Assembly: GCF_002240415.1 (NCBI RefSeq)
Contig: NZ_CP020028.1
Coordinates: 124,001-188,000, forward strand
Reading direction: 5' to 3'
DNA length: 64,000 bases
Origin: Paenibacillus kribbensis
Lineage (GTDB): Bacteria; Bacillota; Bacilli; Paenibacillales; Paenibacillaceae
Part shown: piece after piece, positions 43,152 to 53,100 of the stretch
Layout: each line of letters begins with the position of its first letter
Numbering within the stretch: the first letter of the stretch is position 1
Notes under the pieces: model-generated
The model's database searches: none
What the model saw: the letters and a program-made list of their open reading frames with translations, nothing else
What the model was told of the DNA's origin: nothing
Made by a program: the position numbers and the translations under genes

Positions 43152-45035
43152 TTGAACGTTTGGAAAGCGAACGGTCTGAAATATATCCTTCTATGTAGTC
43201 TCATATTGTGTGCTGTCGTGAGTGTCGTTTCGTTATGGAGTTATTCGGGCAGCTCGGCGTCCCAGTCCGTCGCTTTCAGGCAGGGCCCGTCCGGCGGATT
43301 CGGAGGCGGCGGACCTGGCGGGGGCATGGGAGGACCGGGGCAACGTCCCTCCAACGGTCAGACCATTGGAAATAGTAGAGCAGGAGATGTAGGGCAGGAT
43401 ACCAGCTCAAATTCGACATCGACGGATACCACGAATAGCTCTGACGTTAAGAGTCAAGGTACAACAGGTCAATCTACCGATTCATCCACCCCATCCACCC
43501 AGAATACATCGACATCGGGCAACAACGGTACAACGGCCGGAAATGACAAATCTTCATCCGGAGGCAGCGGTGCTGCTAGAGACGGGCAGCATCGAGGTCC
43601 GGGTGGCATGTCCGGCAACGGACCTGGTATGGGCGGACCTGGCGGAAGAAGTGGAAACTCTTCATCCGCTTATGCAACTCCGCTAGCGATCTTTGCCGCT
43701 GTATTCTTTGGTGCGTTTGTGTTCATTGCGTACCGTTTTCGGGCCCGTGAATGGAAGCTCGGGGAAAGCAACCGGGGGCTGATGCTGTGGACCGTGCTGG
43801 GTGCGGGATTCTTTTTAAGAATGGCGATCGCCCCATGGATCTCGGGTCACATGGATTTAATGCTATTCCGGAACTGGGCTATGACAGCAGCGGATAGCTT
43901 ATCGGGCTTTTACACGAACGGATCAAGTGATTATCCGCCGTTCTATATTTATATTTTATATGTGATCGGTAAAATCGGCTCTACAGATGCTTTCAGTCCC
44001 TATATGTCAGTGCTGCTGCGGCTTCCAAATATATTAGCCGATATCGTGACAGCGTACATGCTGTACCGGCTGGCAAGCAAACGGGTCGGCTATGCAATTA
44101 GCCTTGGGCTGGCTATATTCTATGTGTTTAACCCGGCTGTATTTATCAATTCGACCTTCTGGGGACAGGTAGATTCTTTCTTTACTATGCTGATTGTGGG
44201 CATGATTGTGCTGCTGGTGGAAAACCGGATCGGCTGGTCCACTGTGTTGTTTACGATAGCGGTATTGATGAAGCCGCAGGGGATTATTTATGGGCCGGTT
44301 CTGTTCTTCGAGCTGCTCAGACAGCGTAAAATACAGCCTTGGCTCTTGGCCGTCGGCGGAGCGGTTGTGACGACCATTCTGGTCATATTGCCTTTTTCGT
44401 GGGGGCAGGAGCCGTTATGGCTGCTTGATTTATACAAGGGAACGGTTGGCGAATATCCGTATGCTTCCGTGAACGCGTACAACTTCTTCGCACTGATCGG
44501 TGGCAATTATACGCAGGATACTACGACGTTGTTCCTGTTCAGCTACCATACATGGGGTATGATCTGCATTGTACTGGTGACTTTGTTTACGTGGTGGATG
44601 TATATCCGCAGTCGGAAACCACAATTTGCCGCTGCAGCTGCACTGGTGCTAATTGCAGGTGTATTTACCTTTGCTTCCAGCATGCATGAACGATACTTGT
44701 TCCCTGCCGCTGCGTTGGCGGTACTGGCGTATCTGTATTTGCGGGACCGAAGATTTTTGTGGCTTGCGGGTGGATTCAGTCTTACGATTTTCCTGAATAC
44801 CTTCGATATTTTCTATAGCTCCAATACTCGGGATCAGTACGGTATCATATTGTGTGTGACCTCGTTGTTGAACGTGCTGCTGTTTGTGTATCTGGTCAAA
44901 GTTGTGTGGGATTGCTCCAAATCCAGCACGATGGAGGTATCTCCTTCCAATGACCCGGTTCCATCGGAGCTTCCATCGGGACAATTAACATGGGGAGCGT
45001 CATCCCCAGGTGTGAACACAACGCTGGAAAAATAG
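43152..45035 (+). CDS. GT-C family glycosyltransferase with Gly/Ser-rich outer loop
   Basis: A polytopic transferase of about 627 residues, related to polyprenyl-phosphate-sugar mannosyl/arabinosyl transferases. After a first membrane segment (YILLCSLILCAVVSVVSL) comes a loop of about 130 residues made almost only of Gly, Ser, Thr, Asn, Gln and Pro, with GGGGPGGGMGGPGQ at one end and GPGGMSGNGPGMGGPGG at the other. Then follow ten or more helices with GHMDLMLFRNW (catalytic-type Asp), FWGQVDSFF and the GT-C motif MHERYLFPAA. AGAGAGGTG is eight bases before the TTG at 43152; the ATG at 43116 has a weaker site. It may glycosylate surface polymer or protein. The acceptor is unknown. Confidence 0.8.
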   Translation: MNVWKANGLKYILLCSLILCAVVSVVSLWSYSGSSASQSVAFRQGPSGGFGGGGPGGGMGGPGQRPSNGQTIGNSRAGDVGQDTSSNSTSTDTTNSSDVKSQGTTGQSTDSSTPSTQNTSTSGNNGTTAGNDKSSSGGSGAARDGQHRGPGGMSGNGPGMGGPGGRSGNSSSAYATPLAIFAAVFFGAFVFIAYRFRAREWKLGESNRGLMLWTVLGAGFFLRMAIAPWISGHMDLMLFRNWAMTAADSLSGFYTNGSSDYPPFYIYILYVIGKIGSTDAFSPYMSVLLRLPNILADIVTAYMLYRLASKRVGYAISLGLAIFYVFNPAVFINSTFWGQVDSFFTMLIVGMIVLLVENRIGWSTVLFTIAVLMKPQGIIYGPVLFFELLRQRKIQPWLLAVGGAVVTTILVILPFSWGQEPLWLLDLYKGTVGEYPYASVNAYNFFALIGGNYTQDTTTLFLFSYHTWGMICIVLVTLFTWWMYIRSRKPQFAAAAALVLIAGVFTFASSMHERYLFPAAALAVLAYLYLRDRRFLWLAGGFSLTIFLNTFDIFYSSNTRDQYGIILCVTSLLNVLLFVYLVKVVWDCSKSSTMEVSPSNDPVPSELPSGQLTWGASSPGVNTTLEK

Positions 45036-45056
45036 CCGATTACAAAATGTACAGAA

Positions 45057-45136
45057 CAAAAGAAACCGCTCTTTGGCAAATGGAAAGTGGTCAAGTCGCC
45101 ACAAGCCATACGCTCAAAGAAGCGGTTTTTTTATTG
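45057..45136. terminator. Terminator between converging genes
   Basis: AAACCGCTCTTTG and CAAAGAAGCGGTTT pair with one bulge around a 45-base loop, followed by TTTTTTT on the + strand. Confidence 0.6.
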
Positions 45137-45143
45137 ATGAGCC

Positions 45144-45863
45144 TCAATCTATATATTCGTTCAGTTTCTGGATATCGCAGATGGTAATCTCTCGTGTACC
45201 CTTAGTATGAATAATCCCCTGCTGTTCAAATTTTGCGAATTTGCGACTGATGGTTTCGCGTGTGACACCCACATAATTAGCCATTTCTTCGCGTGAAAGG
45301 GGGAGATTTATTTTAATGTAGGAGCCGTCCCGTTTGCCGTATTTATGCCCAAGCTCAAGAATCATATAGGCGATACGGATTTCCGGGTCTTTGGTAGCCA
45401 GGCTTTGAGCCAGCTTTTCGGTATGGGCCAAGCGTTTGGTAATGGTTTTGAGCAGCTTCAAAGAGATATCAGGATTGTTGCGGATCAACTGCTCCATATC
45501 ATCCTTGGTGAGCATACAAATATCAGTATCTTTTAAGGCATACGCACTAAAGTTACTCAGCTCATCGCTGTTAAATATATTCAACTCGCCAAAAAAATCG
45601 CCAGTTGTCAGAATGTGCAGAATTTGTTCCTTGCCCTGAGGCGTCATCTTCAGAAGCTTGACATGCCCGCTTTTAATAATGTACAGCGTATCGGATGCTT
45701 GTTCCTCGATAATCAAGGGCTCGCCTTTCTGATATTTTCGGTGTCGGATCATGGAGCTGACCTTACACAAATCTTCGCAGGACAAAGAGGAAAAGATAGG
45801 CACTTTGCGGGCACAGGGCTCTTTTTCGCACTGGCAGGGACAGGACATCTCATTCACATTCAT
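45144..45863 (-). CDS. Crp/Fnr-family regulator with N-terminal cysteine cluster
   Basis: A 239-residue regulator. The first residues hold Cys8, Cys10, Cys12 and Cys17 (CPCQCEKEPC), a possible Fe-S cluster site. A cNMP-binding-type barrel follows (GHVKLLKMTPQGKEQIL, TGDFFGELNIF), then a winged HTH (LSREEMANYVGVTRETISRKFAKFEQQGII) whose ETISR matches the FNR recognition helix. It is the last gene of the flavodiiron-reductase-rubredoxin cluster, 46 bases after rubredoxin. TGAT-N4-ATCA boxes before that cluster fit this protein. It likely senses oxygen or NO and activates the cluster. GGAG precedes the ATG. Confidence 0.88.
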   Translation of the reverse strand: MNVNEMSCPCQCEKEPCARKVPIFSSLSCEDLCKVSSMIRHRKYQKGEPLIIEEQASDTLYIIKSGHVKLLKMTPQGKEQILHILTTGDFFGELNIFNSDELSNFSAYALKDTDICMLTKDDMEQLIRNNPDISLKLLKTITKRLAHTEKLAQSLATKDPEIRIAYMILELGHKYGKRDGSYIKINLPLSREEMANYVGVTRETISRKFAKFEQQGIIHTKGTREITICDIQKLNEYID

Positions 45864-45909
45864 TCACTCCATTCATAAACCGGAAACTAAAAAGTATAGC
45901 ACATTCTTG

Positions 45910-46080
45910 TTATTCTGTATCATCTATTGGGGTAAAATGGCTTTGATCCTCACCGCAGACTGGACAAACCCAGTCTTCCGGAAGGTCCTCAAACGCTGTA
46001 CCTGGCATAACGTCTTCATCAGGGTCGCCGATAGCAGGATCATAAATGTATCCACAGGGTTGACATACATATTTTTTCAT
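45910..46080 (-). CDS. Rubredoxin
   Basis: A 56-residue iron protein, too short for most ORF filters. The four iron ligands are in [10 protein letters not shown] and WVCPVCGED. The Cys-x-x-Cys spacing, the first tyrosine pair and the length are standard. AAGGAG eight bases upstream lies in the end of the reductase gene, and the start follows that stop codon by two bases, so translation is coupled. It would carry electrons from the reductase (46083-47276) to the flavodiiron protein (47313-48548), both in the same operon. Confidence 0.95.
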   Translation of the reverse strand: MKKYVCQPCGYIYDPAIGDPDEDVMPGTAFEDLPEDWVCPVCGEDQSHFTPIDDTE

Positions 46081-46082
46081 CT

Positions 46083-47276
46083 TCAGTTCTCCTTGTCACC
46101 AAAAATTTTTGTAAGCTCTGGCGCGTCCGATTTGAGTCCCTGAATGATGGCTGTTTTGTATGGAAGTGAAGCGAGGGCATCCCCAAAGCCGATCACGCCG
46201 CAGATAGAGCCGTTTTGTATGAACATACGTGTATAAGAAGCTTGATTTTCACTAATCAGGCTGGTGTCGCAGACTTGCTCATCTACCAGGCCAATGGAAA
46301 AGAGAGGGGATTCATAGCTGTTCGATAGAGTTACAGGGATGGGGCGCTGATAGCTGACGGATGCACCCGTCATATTAGCTCCTGCTATTTTCCCTTGCTC
46401 TATAGCACTTTCCCATAATCCATCCACTCTATTCTGAAACTCGGCTACATCACCTGCCGCATATATATTGGCGAAGCTGGTTTCCATCTGTGCATTCACC
46501 AGAATGCCGTGTCCAATATCAAGGCCAATCTGGCGAGCAAGCTCAGTATTAGGTACAATTCCGATAGAATATACGACATGCTCGCAGGGAATAACAGAGC
46601 CGTCCTGTAGTTCTACACCTTCTACGTGATCTGTGCCTGTAATACGCTTTACGCCTTGTCCAAGCCTTACCTCGGTACCTTGTTCGGTAATCCGACGATT
46701 CAAAATAGAAGCAGCCTTCTCATCTAGCTGGCGGGGCATAAGCCGGTGCGAGGCTTCCAGAATGGTTACAGCATACCCGGCTTGCTGGAAGGACCAGGCG
46801 GTTTCTACCCCTTGAATCCCACCGCCGATGATACATATCCGGTCTCCCTGTCGCAATTCCGTTTTAAGCCTGTCTGCATCTTGTCGAAACCGGATATTGT
46901 GAACGTTCCTTAGAGAAGCTCCGTCCAGCAAAAGCTTGCGGTTGTGAGCCCCTGTACACAGCAGCAGCTTGTCATAAGCAACGGTTTGCCCGTTGGCTGT
47001 TTCGATGGTGCAGTCCTCTGCGTGTATCGCGGTGACCTTTATACCGGAATACACATGAATTCGTTGAGTGGCAAACCATTTTTCCTTTTTGATCAGGATT
47101 TTATCGCTGTGCAGGTCAGTGAATAGTCCCTTGGAAAGCTTGACTCGGTTATACGGCAGGGATGCTTCTTCTCCGTAAATAGAAATTTCGGCCTGCTCAT
47201 CATGATCCCTGATCGCTTTTGCCGCGTTGACGGCGGCAACGCTCCCTCCGATAATAACGTAATGTTTGTTTTCCAT
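46083..47276 (-). CDS. NAD(P)H:rubredoxin-type FAD reductase
   Basis: A 397-residue pyridine nucleotide-disulfide fold flavoprotein. The FAD site is [18 protein letters not shown] (a slightly loose GxGxxA), the NAD(P)H site is [17 protein letters not shown], and the second FAD block is [11 protein letters not shown]. No redox-active CxxxxC is present, as in NirB-type and rubredoxin reductases. AGGAGAG precedes the ATG. It lies between the flavodiiron and rubredoxin genes, which makes rubredoxin its likely acceptor. Confidence 0.88.
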   Translation of the reverse strand: MENKHYVIIGGSVAAVNAAKAIRDHDEQAEISIYGEEASLPYNRVKLSKGLFTDLHSDKILIKKEKWFATQRIHVYSGIKVTAIHAEDCTIETANGQTVAYDKLLLCTGAHNRKLLLDGASLRNVHNIRFRQDADRLKTELRQGDRICIIGGGIQGVETAWSFQQAGYAVTILEASHRLMPRQLDEKAASILNRRITEQGTEVRLGQGVKRITGTDHVEGVELQDGSVIPCEHVVYSIGIVPNTELARQIGLDIGHGILVNAQMETSFANIYAAGDVAEFQNRVDGLWESAIEQGKIAGANMTGASVSYQRPIPVTLSNSYESPLFSIGLVDEQVCDTSLISENQASYTRMFIQNGSICGVIGFGDALASLPYKTAIIQGLKSDAPELTKIFGDKEN

Positions 47277-47312
47277 GCAGTATCTCTCCTATTCGCTATA
47301 AGCTGTCTTTGT

Positions 47313-48548
47313 TCAAATGACACTAAGCAGCAGATCTGAGACAAATTCAGCGGCATTTTTAATTTTCTTCACTTTTTCATCTTCTGTAGGAGAGAAGCGA
47401 ATGCGTACCGGGAATTCCACATGCGTCATACCGGTTGATTTGATTACCCCGGAAGTGCTTTGGACCTCCATATTGGTACCGTTCAAGTAATCCTGTACAA
47501 CTTCAATGGCTTCTCCGCTCCAGCCGTAGGAACCAAAGGCAGCAGCCAGCTTGCCTTCCAGATTCATCTTTTGCATTTTTTGCAGCAGGTCTTCCAGCTT
47601 GCCCGTCATGTCTGCATATTTGGTAGAACTACCAACGAAAACAGCATCCGCTGAGGCAATACTATTCAAAATCTCCGTTTCATCCGCTTTATCTACGTCC
47701 CATACCTCCACCTTGATTTGGTTCTCCAAAAAGCAGTCTTTCAGGATGTTTGCCATTTTTTTAGTATTATTTTTTAAGGTGGCATAAACAATCGCTACTT
47801 TTTTATCATCCTTGGTTTCGGTGCTCATAGATGCGTACAAATCAATGAATTTGGCAATATCGTGCCGGATCGCGAAGCCGTGGGAAGGGGCAATCATCTC
47901 AATATCCAGGTCAGCAACCGCGTTGATTAATGTACGTACATATCTGCGGTGCGGATGGATAATAGCCTGATAGTATCCGATAAAGTCATCGGTGATATCA
48001 AAACCAGCTTCATCGGCAAATAGATGCTCTACAGCCACGTGTGTGCTGAAAATATCGCACGGGAACAAGATTTTGTCTTCCACGCAATACGTGATCATGG
48101 TTTCTTCCGTATGGAGGTAAGGTGTTTCCTTGAACAGCAGGGTTTTGCCTCCAATATCCAGTTGATCCCCATCCTTGATGACGAGGAAGTTGCGATGCTG
48201 AAGCTTGTACATTTGCTGAATTTCAGGAACGGCGATCTCCGTGCAGACAATCGTAGCGTTTGTTGCCTTGGAAGCAAGCGCAGCCAGTCCGCCGGAGTGA
48301 TCCGGTTCCGTGTGGTTGACGATAATATATTGAATGTCCAGCGGATCGATTAATTCGGCTACAGCCTCTGCAAATTCTCTGCCGAACGCCATATCTACGG
48401 TATCTATAATGGTTGGTTTTCCAGTTTTCAGAAGATATGCATTATATGTTGTACCCTTTGATAGTAAAAGACGATGAAAGGGAACCTCACGATTATCAAT
48501 TTTTCCTACCCAATAAATATCCTTTGCCAGTTGGAATCCTGGTTTCAT
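47313..48548 (-). CDS. A-type flavodiiron protein (O2/NO reductase)
   Basis: A cytoplasmic 411-residue enzyme that reduces NO to N2O or oxygen to water. The N-terminal metallo-beta-lactamase domain has the diiron ligands HTEPDH (His79, Glu81, Asp83, His84), CDIFSTH and SHGFAIR. The C-terminal 150 residues are a flavodoxin (IVYATLKNNTKKMAN, GSSTKYADMTGKLEDLL). GGAGG precedes the ATG. It is the first gene of the operon with reductase, rubredoxin and FNR-type regulator. An FNR-like box centred 41.5 bases before the predicted transcript start suggests activation by that regulator. Confidence 0.93.
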   Translation of the reverse strand: MKPGFQLAKDIYWVGKIDNREVPFHRLLLSKGTTYNAYLLKTGKPTIIDTVDMAFGREFAEAVAELIDPLDIQYIIVNHTEPDHSGGLAALASKATNATIVCTEIAVPEIQQMYKLQHRNFLVIKDGDQLDIGGKTLLFKETPYLHTEETMITYCVEDKILFPCDIFSTHVAVEHLFADEAGFDITDDFIGYYQAIIHPHRRYVRTLINAVADLDIEMIAPSHGFAIRHDIAKFIDLYASMSTETKDDKKVAIVYATLKNNTKKMANILKDCFLENQIKVEVWDVDKADETEILNSIASADAVFVGSSTKYADMTGKLEDLLQKMQKMNLEGKLAAAFGSYGWSGEAIEVVQDYLNGTNMEVQSTSGVIKSTGMTHVEFPVRIRFSPTEDEKVKKIKNAAEFVSDLLLSVI

Positions 48549-48591
48549 AGGAACAACCTCCTGCTCGTTTTTGTTTGTCTAGCACAATTCG

Positions 48592-48633
48592 ATTCTAGTT
48601 GGATGTAACGATGAAAAAGTTGATTGAAATCAA
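48592..48633 (-). promoter_or_regulatory. FNR-type activator box and -10 of the flavodiiron operon
   Basis: TTGAT-TGAA-ATCAA (48620-48633) is a perfect FNR consensus. On the minus strand it is followed after 22 bases by TAGAAT (48597-48592). With a start seven bases on, the box is centred at -41.5, the class II activator position. Confidence 0.72.
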
Positions 48634-48676
48634 ATTTTTGAATTTTTAAAAGTATTTTTGACTTAAATTTAGTTTA

Positions 48677-48717
48677 GTGATTGCAATCACAAGACGAGCG
48701 GAATATTTCAATACAAT
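48677..48717 (+). promoter_or_regulatory. Second FNR/Crp-type box and -10 of the cupin gene
   Basis: GTGATTGCAATCAC (48677-48690) is a perfect palindrome with the same TGAT-N4-ATCA core. TACAAT at 48712-48717 gives a start near 48724, so the box is centred at about -40.5 for the rightward gene. Confidence 0.6.
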
Positions 48718-48810
48718 AAGGTCATATCGATTGAAAAGCCTGAGAGCAGCATGTCAGGCGTCTCAATCCATCACAAGCAAATCTACTTTCAAACAGGAGC
48801 GTGAACCTAG

Positions 48811-49152
48811 ATGAAAATATCAAACCTTACTCAATTTCAGGAATATAAAGAAGCTGCGTTTACAAAACGAATTGTGCATAAGGAAGCCGACAATGTAATT
48901 TTTATTCTCAACTTTACTCCTAATGCCGAGCTGCCAACACATAATCACCCAGGAGCGAATGTATATTTGCTTGTTCTTGAAGGCAACGGTACGGTAACTG
49001 TGAATGGTGAAGAAACGGCAGTTGTGCAAGGGGATATAATTCATCTTACAGGAGATGAGCACTTTTCCTATCGTGGTGGTGCAGAGGCGAATTCCAGCCT
49101 GCATGTGGTGTTGACCAAAACGCCAAGTGAAAGCTATGCGCAAAACATATAA
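48811..49152 (+). CDS. Small cupin-domain protein
   Basis: A 113-residue single-cupin protein. Motif 1 reads PTHNHPGANVYLLVLEGNGTV (split HxH and Glu-like positions), motif 2 GDIIHLTGDEHFSY. Metal-binding histidines are present. AGGAG precedes the ATG by 11 bases. It is transcribed away from the flavodiiron operon and has an FNR-like box of its own at an activator position, so it may belong to the same oxygen/NO response. Relatives are often quercetinase- or sensor-like; activity here is unknown. Confidence 0.82.
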   Translation: MKISNLTQFQEYKEAAFTKRIVHKEADNVIFILNFTPNAELPTHNHPGANVYLLVLEGNGTVTVNGEETAVVQGDIIHLTGDEHFSYRGGAEANSSLHVVLTKTPSESYAQNI

Positions 49153-49221
49153 AAGAGAGCACATCACCATCGCTATATAAAACAAAAAATAAAAAATGTT
49201 AAATTTTTTTACGCTTATATT

Positions 49222-49240
49222 GATAATGAATATCATTCTC
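49222..49240 (+). promoter_or_regulatory. Fur-like box before the methyltransferase
   Basis: GATAATGAATATCATTCTC matches the 19-bp Fur consensus in 16 positions. It lies 29 bases before the methyltransferase start, overlapping the probable -10 region. Confidence 0.65.
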
Positions 49241-49268
49241 GAATTTTAAGAAGAGGTGTTGATGGCCG

Positions 49269-50042
49269 ATGCAGACAGTAGATTACAAACAGGTGCCAGG
49301 GCACTGGATATTGGCAAGTCTCGGTAAGCGCGTGCTTAGGCCCGGAGGGTTAAAAACGACACGTTGGATGATAGAGGGACTTGACGTAACCGGACAGGAT
49401 GAGGTTATTGAGTTTGCTCCCGGATTGGGTATAACTGCCCAAATCACACTGCGGCTTAATCCCCGCCGTTATATTGCGATTGAACAGAATGAGAAGGCGG
49501 CTTCTATCGTAAAAACGTATGCAAGCGGAGCAAATCGGGAAGTGATTATTGCTGATGCTGAACAGGTTCCGTTGCCGGATGCCTCTGCGACGGTGGTATA
49601 TGGGGAAGCCATGCTGACGATGCACCCAAGAGCCAAGAAAGCACAGATTATTTCGGAAGCCAGGCGGCTTTTGAAAACAGGCGGGAAGTATGCTATTCAT
49701 GAGATGTGCTTAGCTGCAAATGATATTGAGCCTGAGCTCAGAAAGCAGATTTACAAGGATTTGGCTGTAGCCATGAGAGTGAATGCGACACCGTTGACGG
49801 TATCGGAATGGGAACAGCTGCTGAAAGAGGAAGGCTTTAAGGTTGTTAAAATCTATACGGTTCCCATGCACTTACTGCATCTGCCACGTATTATTCAGGA
49901 TGAGGGCTGGTTGAGATTTGGCAAAATTGCCTTTAACCTTATGCGAAACCGTGCTGCCCGGGTAAGAGTTATGGGTATGCGCAGACAGTTTGTAAAGTAC
50001 GCCGACCACCTGCAAGCGGTTAGTATCATCGCTGAGCGATAG
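49269..50042 (+). CDS. Class I SAM-dependent methyltransferase
   Basis: A 257-residue cytoplasmic methyltransferase. Motif I is VIEFAPGLGITAQ; the acidic end of strand 2 is YIAIEQNE; motif II and post-motif blocks are IADAEQVPLPDAS and EARRLLKTGGKYAIHEM. The C-terminal part is helical and basic (RNRAARVRVMGMRRQF). AAGAGGTG precedes the ATG by ten bases. A Fur-like box upstream suggests expression in iron shortage. No siderophore gene is adjacent, so the substrate is unknown. Confidence 0.85.
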   Translation: MQTVDYKQVPGHWILASLGKRVLRPGGLKTTRWMIEGLDVTGQDEVIEFAPGLGITAQITLRLNPRRYIAIEQNEKAASIVKTYASGANREVIIADAEQVPLPDASATVVYGEAMLTMHPRAKKAQIISEARRLLKTGGKYAIHEMCLAANDIEPELRKQIYKDLAVAMRVNATPLTVSEWEQLLKEEGFKVVKIYTVPMHLLHLPRIIQDEGWLRFGKIAFNLMRNRAARVRVMGMRRQFVKYADHLQAVSIIAER

Positions 50043-50089
50043 CCTGAGTTCTGAACAAGAGAATAATAAAGCTTGTTACGCAAATAGCA

Positions 50090-50132
50090 AAAAAGGAGAC
50101 GGAACCCCAACCAGGGATTCATCTCCTTTTTG
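50090..50132. terminator. Bidirectional terminator
   Basis: AAAAAGGAGA and TCTCCTTTTT flank an inner CCC/GGG pairing, with T runs on both strands, between converging genes. Confidence 0.8.
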
Positions 50133-50172
50133 AATTTACTGCTATGTCAGACTGAATTTATTTTTGAAGATT

Positions 50173-53100
50173 TTAATTTTGGTTATAGATTCTATACAGG
50201 AATACAGCAGCCTCGGCACGAGTGGTTGGTGCTTTAGGGGCTATTTTGCCGTCTGATCCTGTAATGAGGCCTTCCTGAACCAGTGCGGCCAAGCTTGCAG
50301 CAGCATAACCAGCAATATCTGCACGATCACTGAAGGAATCCAGTGCAGCCGTCGAGGCTGTGGCAGCCAGCTTGTTTGCCTTTTGCAGGGCTTTGTCGGT
50401 CATGACCATCATATCCTGCCTGGATACAGGTGCATTCGGGTTAAATTTGTTGTCACCGGAGCCGCCTGCGATGCCAAGCTTTTTGGCAATGCCTGCTGCT
50501 TCGTAGTAGTAGCTTCCTTGCTTAACATCGGCAAAGCTGCTGTCAAAGCTTGTGGTCAGCCCCAGCGTTTTCACCAGCAGCGTCAGGTATTCCGCCCGGG
50601 TGATTTTGGCCGCAGGCGAGAATTTATTTTCCGTCGTACCGTTGATGACGCCTTTGGAGGACAGGACTTCAATTTGCTTCTTGGCCCAAGCGTGTTGGCC
50701 CAAATCGTGGAAGGATTTTTCCACATAGGCTACGGCATATTGGCTAAAATGATGCGTAGTAAAGCGAACGGCTCCAATGGATGCGTCATATTTTCCTGAG
50801 GTCACCGGAGTAGCGTGACCTGCTGCATCTACATACTGAATGACAATATGCTCTGTATTTTGCAGTTCTGCTGCTGTAGGCACATAAGGAATAGCCACGG
50901 TTACAGCCGCATGGTTGTTATTCCATGGCAATCGCTTGCCGTTGGCTTTGAGATTCAGCTCAATCACAGGACGGGTTCCGATATGAGCGCGTGCTTGTGC
51001 GTCCAGCTTGCTGTTGCTGCCTGAACTTAATTCCAGCGTAATATGTTGCGCTCCTGCTGCTTCTGCAGTCCCGAGCATGTTGCCTGGGAGGGTAACGACT
51101 GCCATCCCCGTTTTAATTTGAATGGCACGGGATGCATCCGCACTGGTTACAAAGCTTGTCGGTAGCGTCAGCTCATAGGATTTGGCCTGATTCGATTCCA
51201 CGGTGACCTCTACCGTTTTCATGCCTTTGCCATCCGCCTGGGATGCAGCGAAGGCGTTGCCTAGGAACTCGGAATCCATTGTAATTGTTGCCAGTCCTGT
51301 GCTGCTGTTCAGCTTGGCGCTAAATGATTCAATGGGCTTGCCCTTGGCATCCAGCACGCGGACAGACGAGGCTGTGCTTGGTGTCGCGATTGTGGAACTT
51401 CCGCTGGCGTTGCTGCTGCTACTGGAATTATTGCCATTGCTACCGCTACTATTGTCGCTACTGTCGTCCTGGTCGTCACCGTCATCTTTGTTGCTGCTTG
51501 TGTCGGAAATCTGAATCATCAATACAGCATCGTTGCCTTTATCAAATTGCACGGTTAACGGGAGATTGCCCTTCGGTTGAGTTGCGAGATACTCCTTTTT
51601 GATCGTCAGAACATCGCCGTTAACAGTATAAGCCGTTGCTCCGATGGATGCTCCCGCTTGTTTGATATCGGTAATGGAGGAAGCATCGTTCCAAGTAATA
51701 GTCGTCTCTATATCCGTCTGATTGCTGGCTTTTTTGTCAAAGCTGGCTGTTTTCGGATTGATGCTCGCATCTGCCTCTACAGGACTTTGGATGGCTCGGA
51801 CCGTGAATACGGCCTTGTCTCCTAAGTCAAAGAGCAATTCAATGCTGACGGTATCGCCTTCTTTCAGGTTTAGGCCGGACAGGAAGCCTTTTTTCAATGT
51901 CAGCGTATTTCCTTTTACAGTATAATCGTGGCCTTCGACCAGCGCATTCCTGTTATAGACCGCTTCTGTGACACTTCGGCTAGGGCCTTGATTCACGCCA
52001 TAGACCACTTGGGTAACACTATGGGCTTCGTTCCAGGTAATTTCCGTGGTCACGTCTGTTGGATGGCCAAGGTCAAAGTTGCGGGATGCTGGATTGATAG
52101 TAGCCGGGCTGGCCGAAATGATCACTTCACCCGACGCCAGCACCTCGATTTGCCGGGCACCGGTTTTAATTACTCCAGTTTCATCCTTCGCATCTGCATA
52201 AACGATATACTTGCCGGCCTGTGGAATTGCCCACTGATAGGTGTCGCCGGTTGAATAAGTATCAAGCGTTACTGTCTCCTGACTGTCTTCATTCAGCGCC
52301 CGGAAAGAGTAGGCTTTGTTGCCAATTCCGCCGGTCGCCTCTGCGCTCAGGGAGATAACGCCTTCTGCCGCTTCATGCTTGGCTCTTAACTGTACGGATA
52401 ATGGCGTATACACCTTAAACGGAATGGAATTGCTCTCCGCGTATGTTTCAGCCTCTGAACCCGGCCAGCCGTAAATGGTAAGGTCTTGTGTGTCGCCAAA
52501 CACTCCCCAGCCAATGTCGGATACACCTTCACCCAAAATGACCGTTCTGAGGTTAGGAGAACCGGTAAAGGCAAACCCTCCAAGTGTAGTATTACTGTCC
52601 AAAATGGCGACTGACTTCAAATGATTGGAGAAAGCGAAGGCCCAGTCGTTAATTTTGGTCAGGTTACTTCCCAACACAAGTGTTTCGATGCCTGTATCAG
52701 AAAAGGCGAAGCTTCCGATTTCCGTCAAGCTGTCAGGCAGTTTCACGGATTTCAGATTTCTCGTACCGTTAAACGCAGACGTGCCGATGGTAAGCAGTCC
52801 CTCAGGGAATTGAATATCCGTCAGGAACTGTGCCCTTTGGAAAGCGTAATTACTGATATTTGTCACGGTCGCCGGAATTGCATACACAGGCTCCGGCTTG
52901 GCCGAAGGATATAAAATCAGATTGGTTTTCGCTTTATCCAGCAGCACCCCATCTTCACTGGCATAAGAAGCATTGTCTGGATCGACATTAACGCTCTTAA
53001 TCATCAATGAGCTGGCAAAAGGATTACCGCCAATGGAGGTCACACCTTTCCCGATATTCACAATGGACAGTCGCTCGGAGTTGGACAGTACAAAGCTGCC

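Noticed and set aside
51400..51490. Ser/Asn/Gly repeat region in the giant protease gene as a possible CRISPR-like or tandem repeat
   Set aside because: It is an imperfect codon-level low-complexity linker within an intact reading frame, not spaced repeats.
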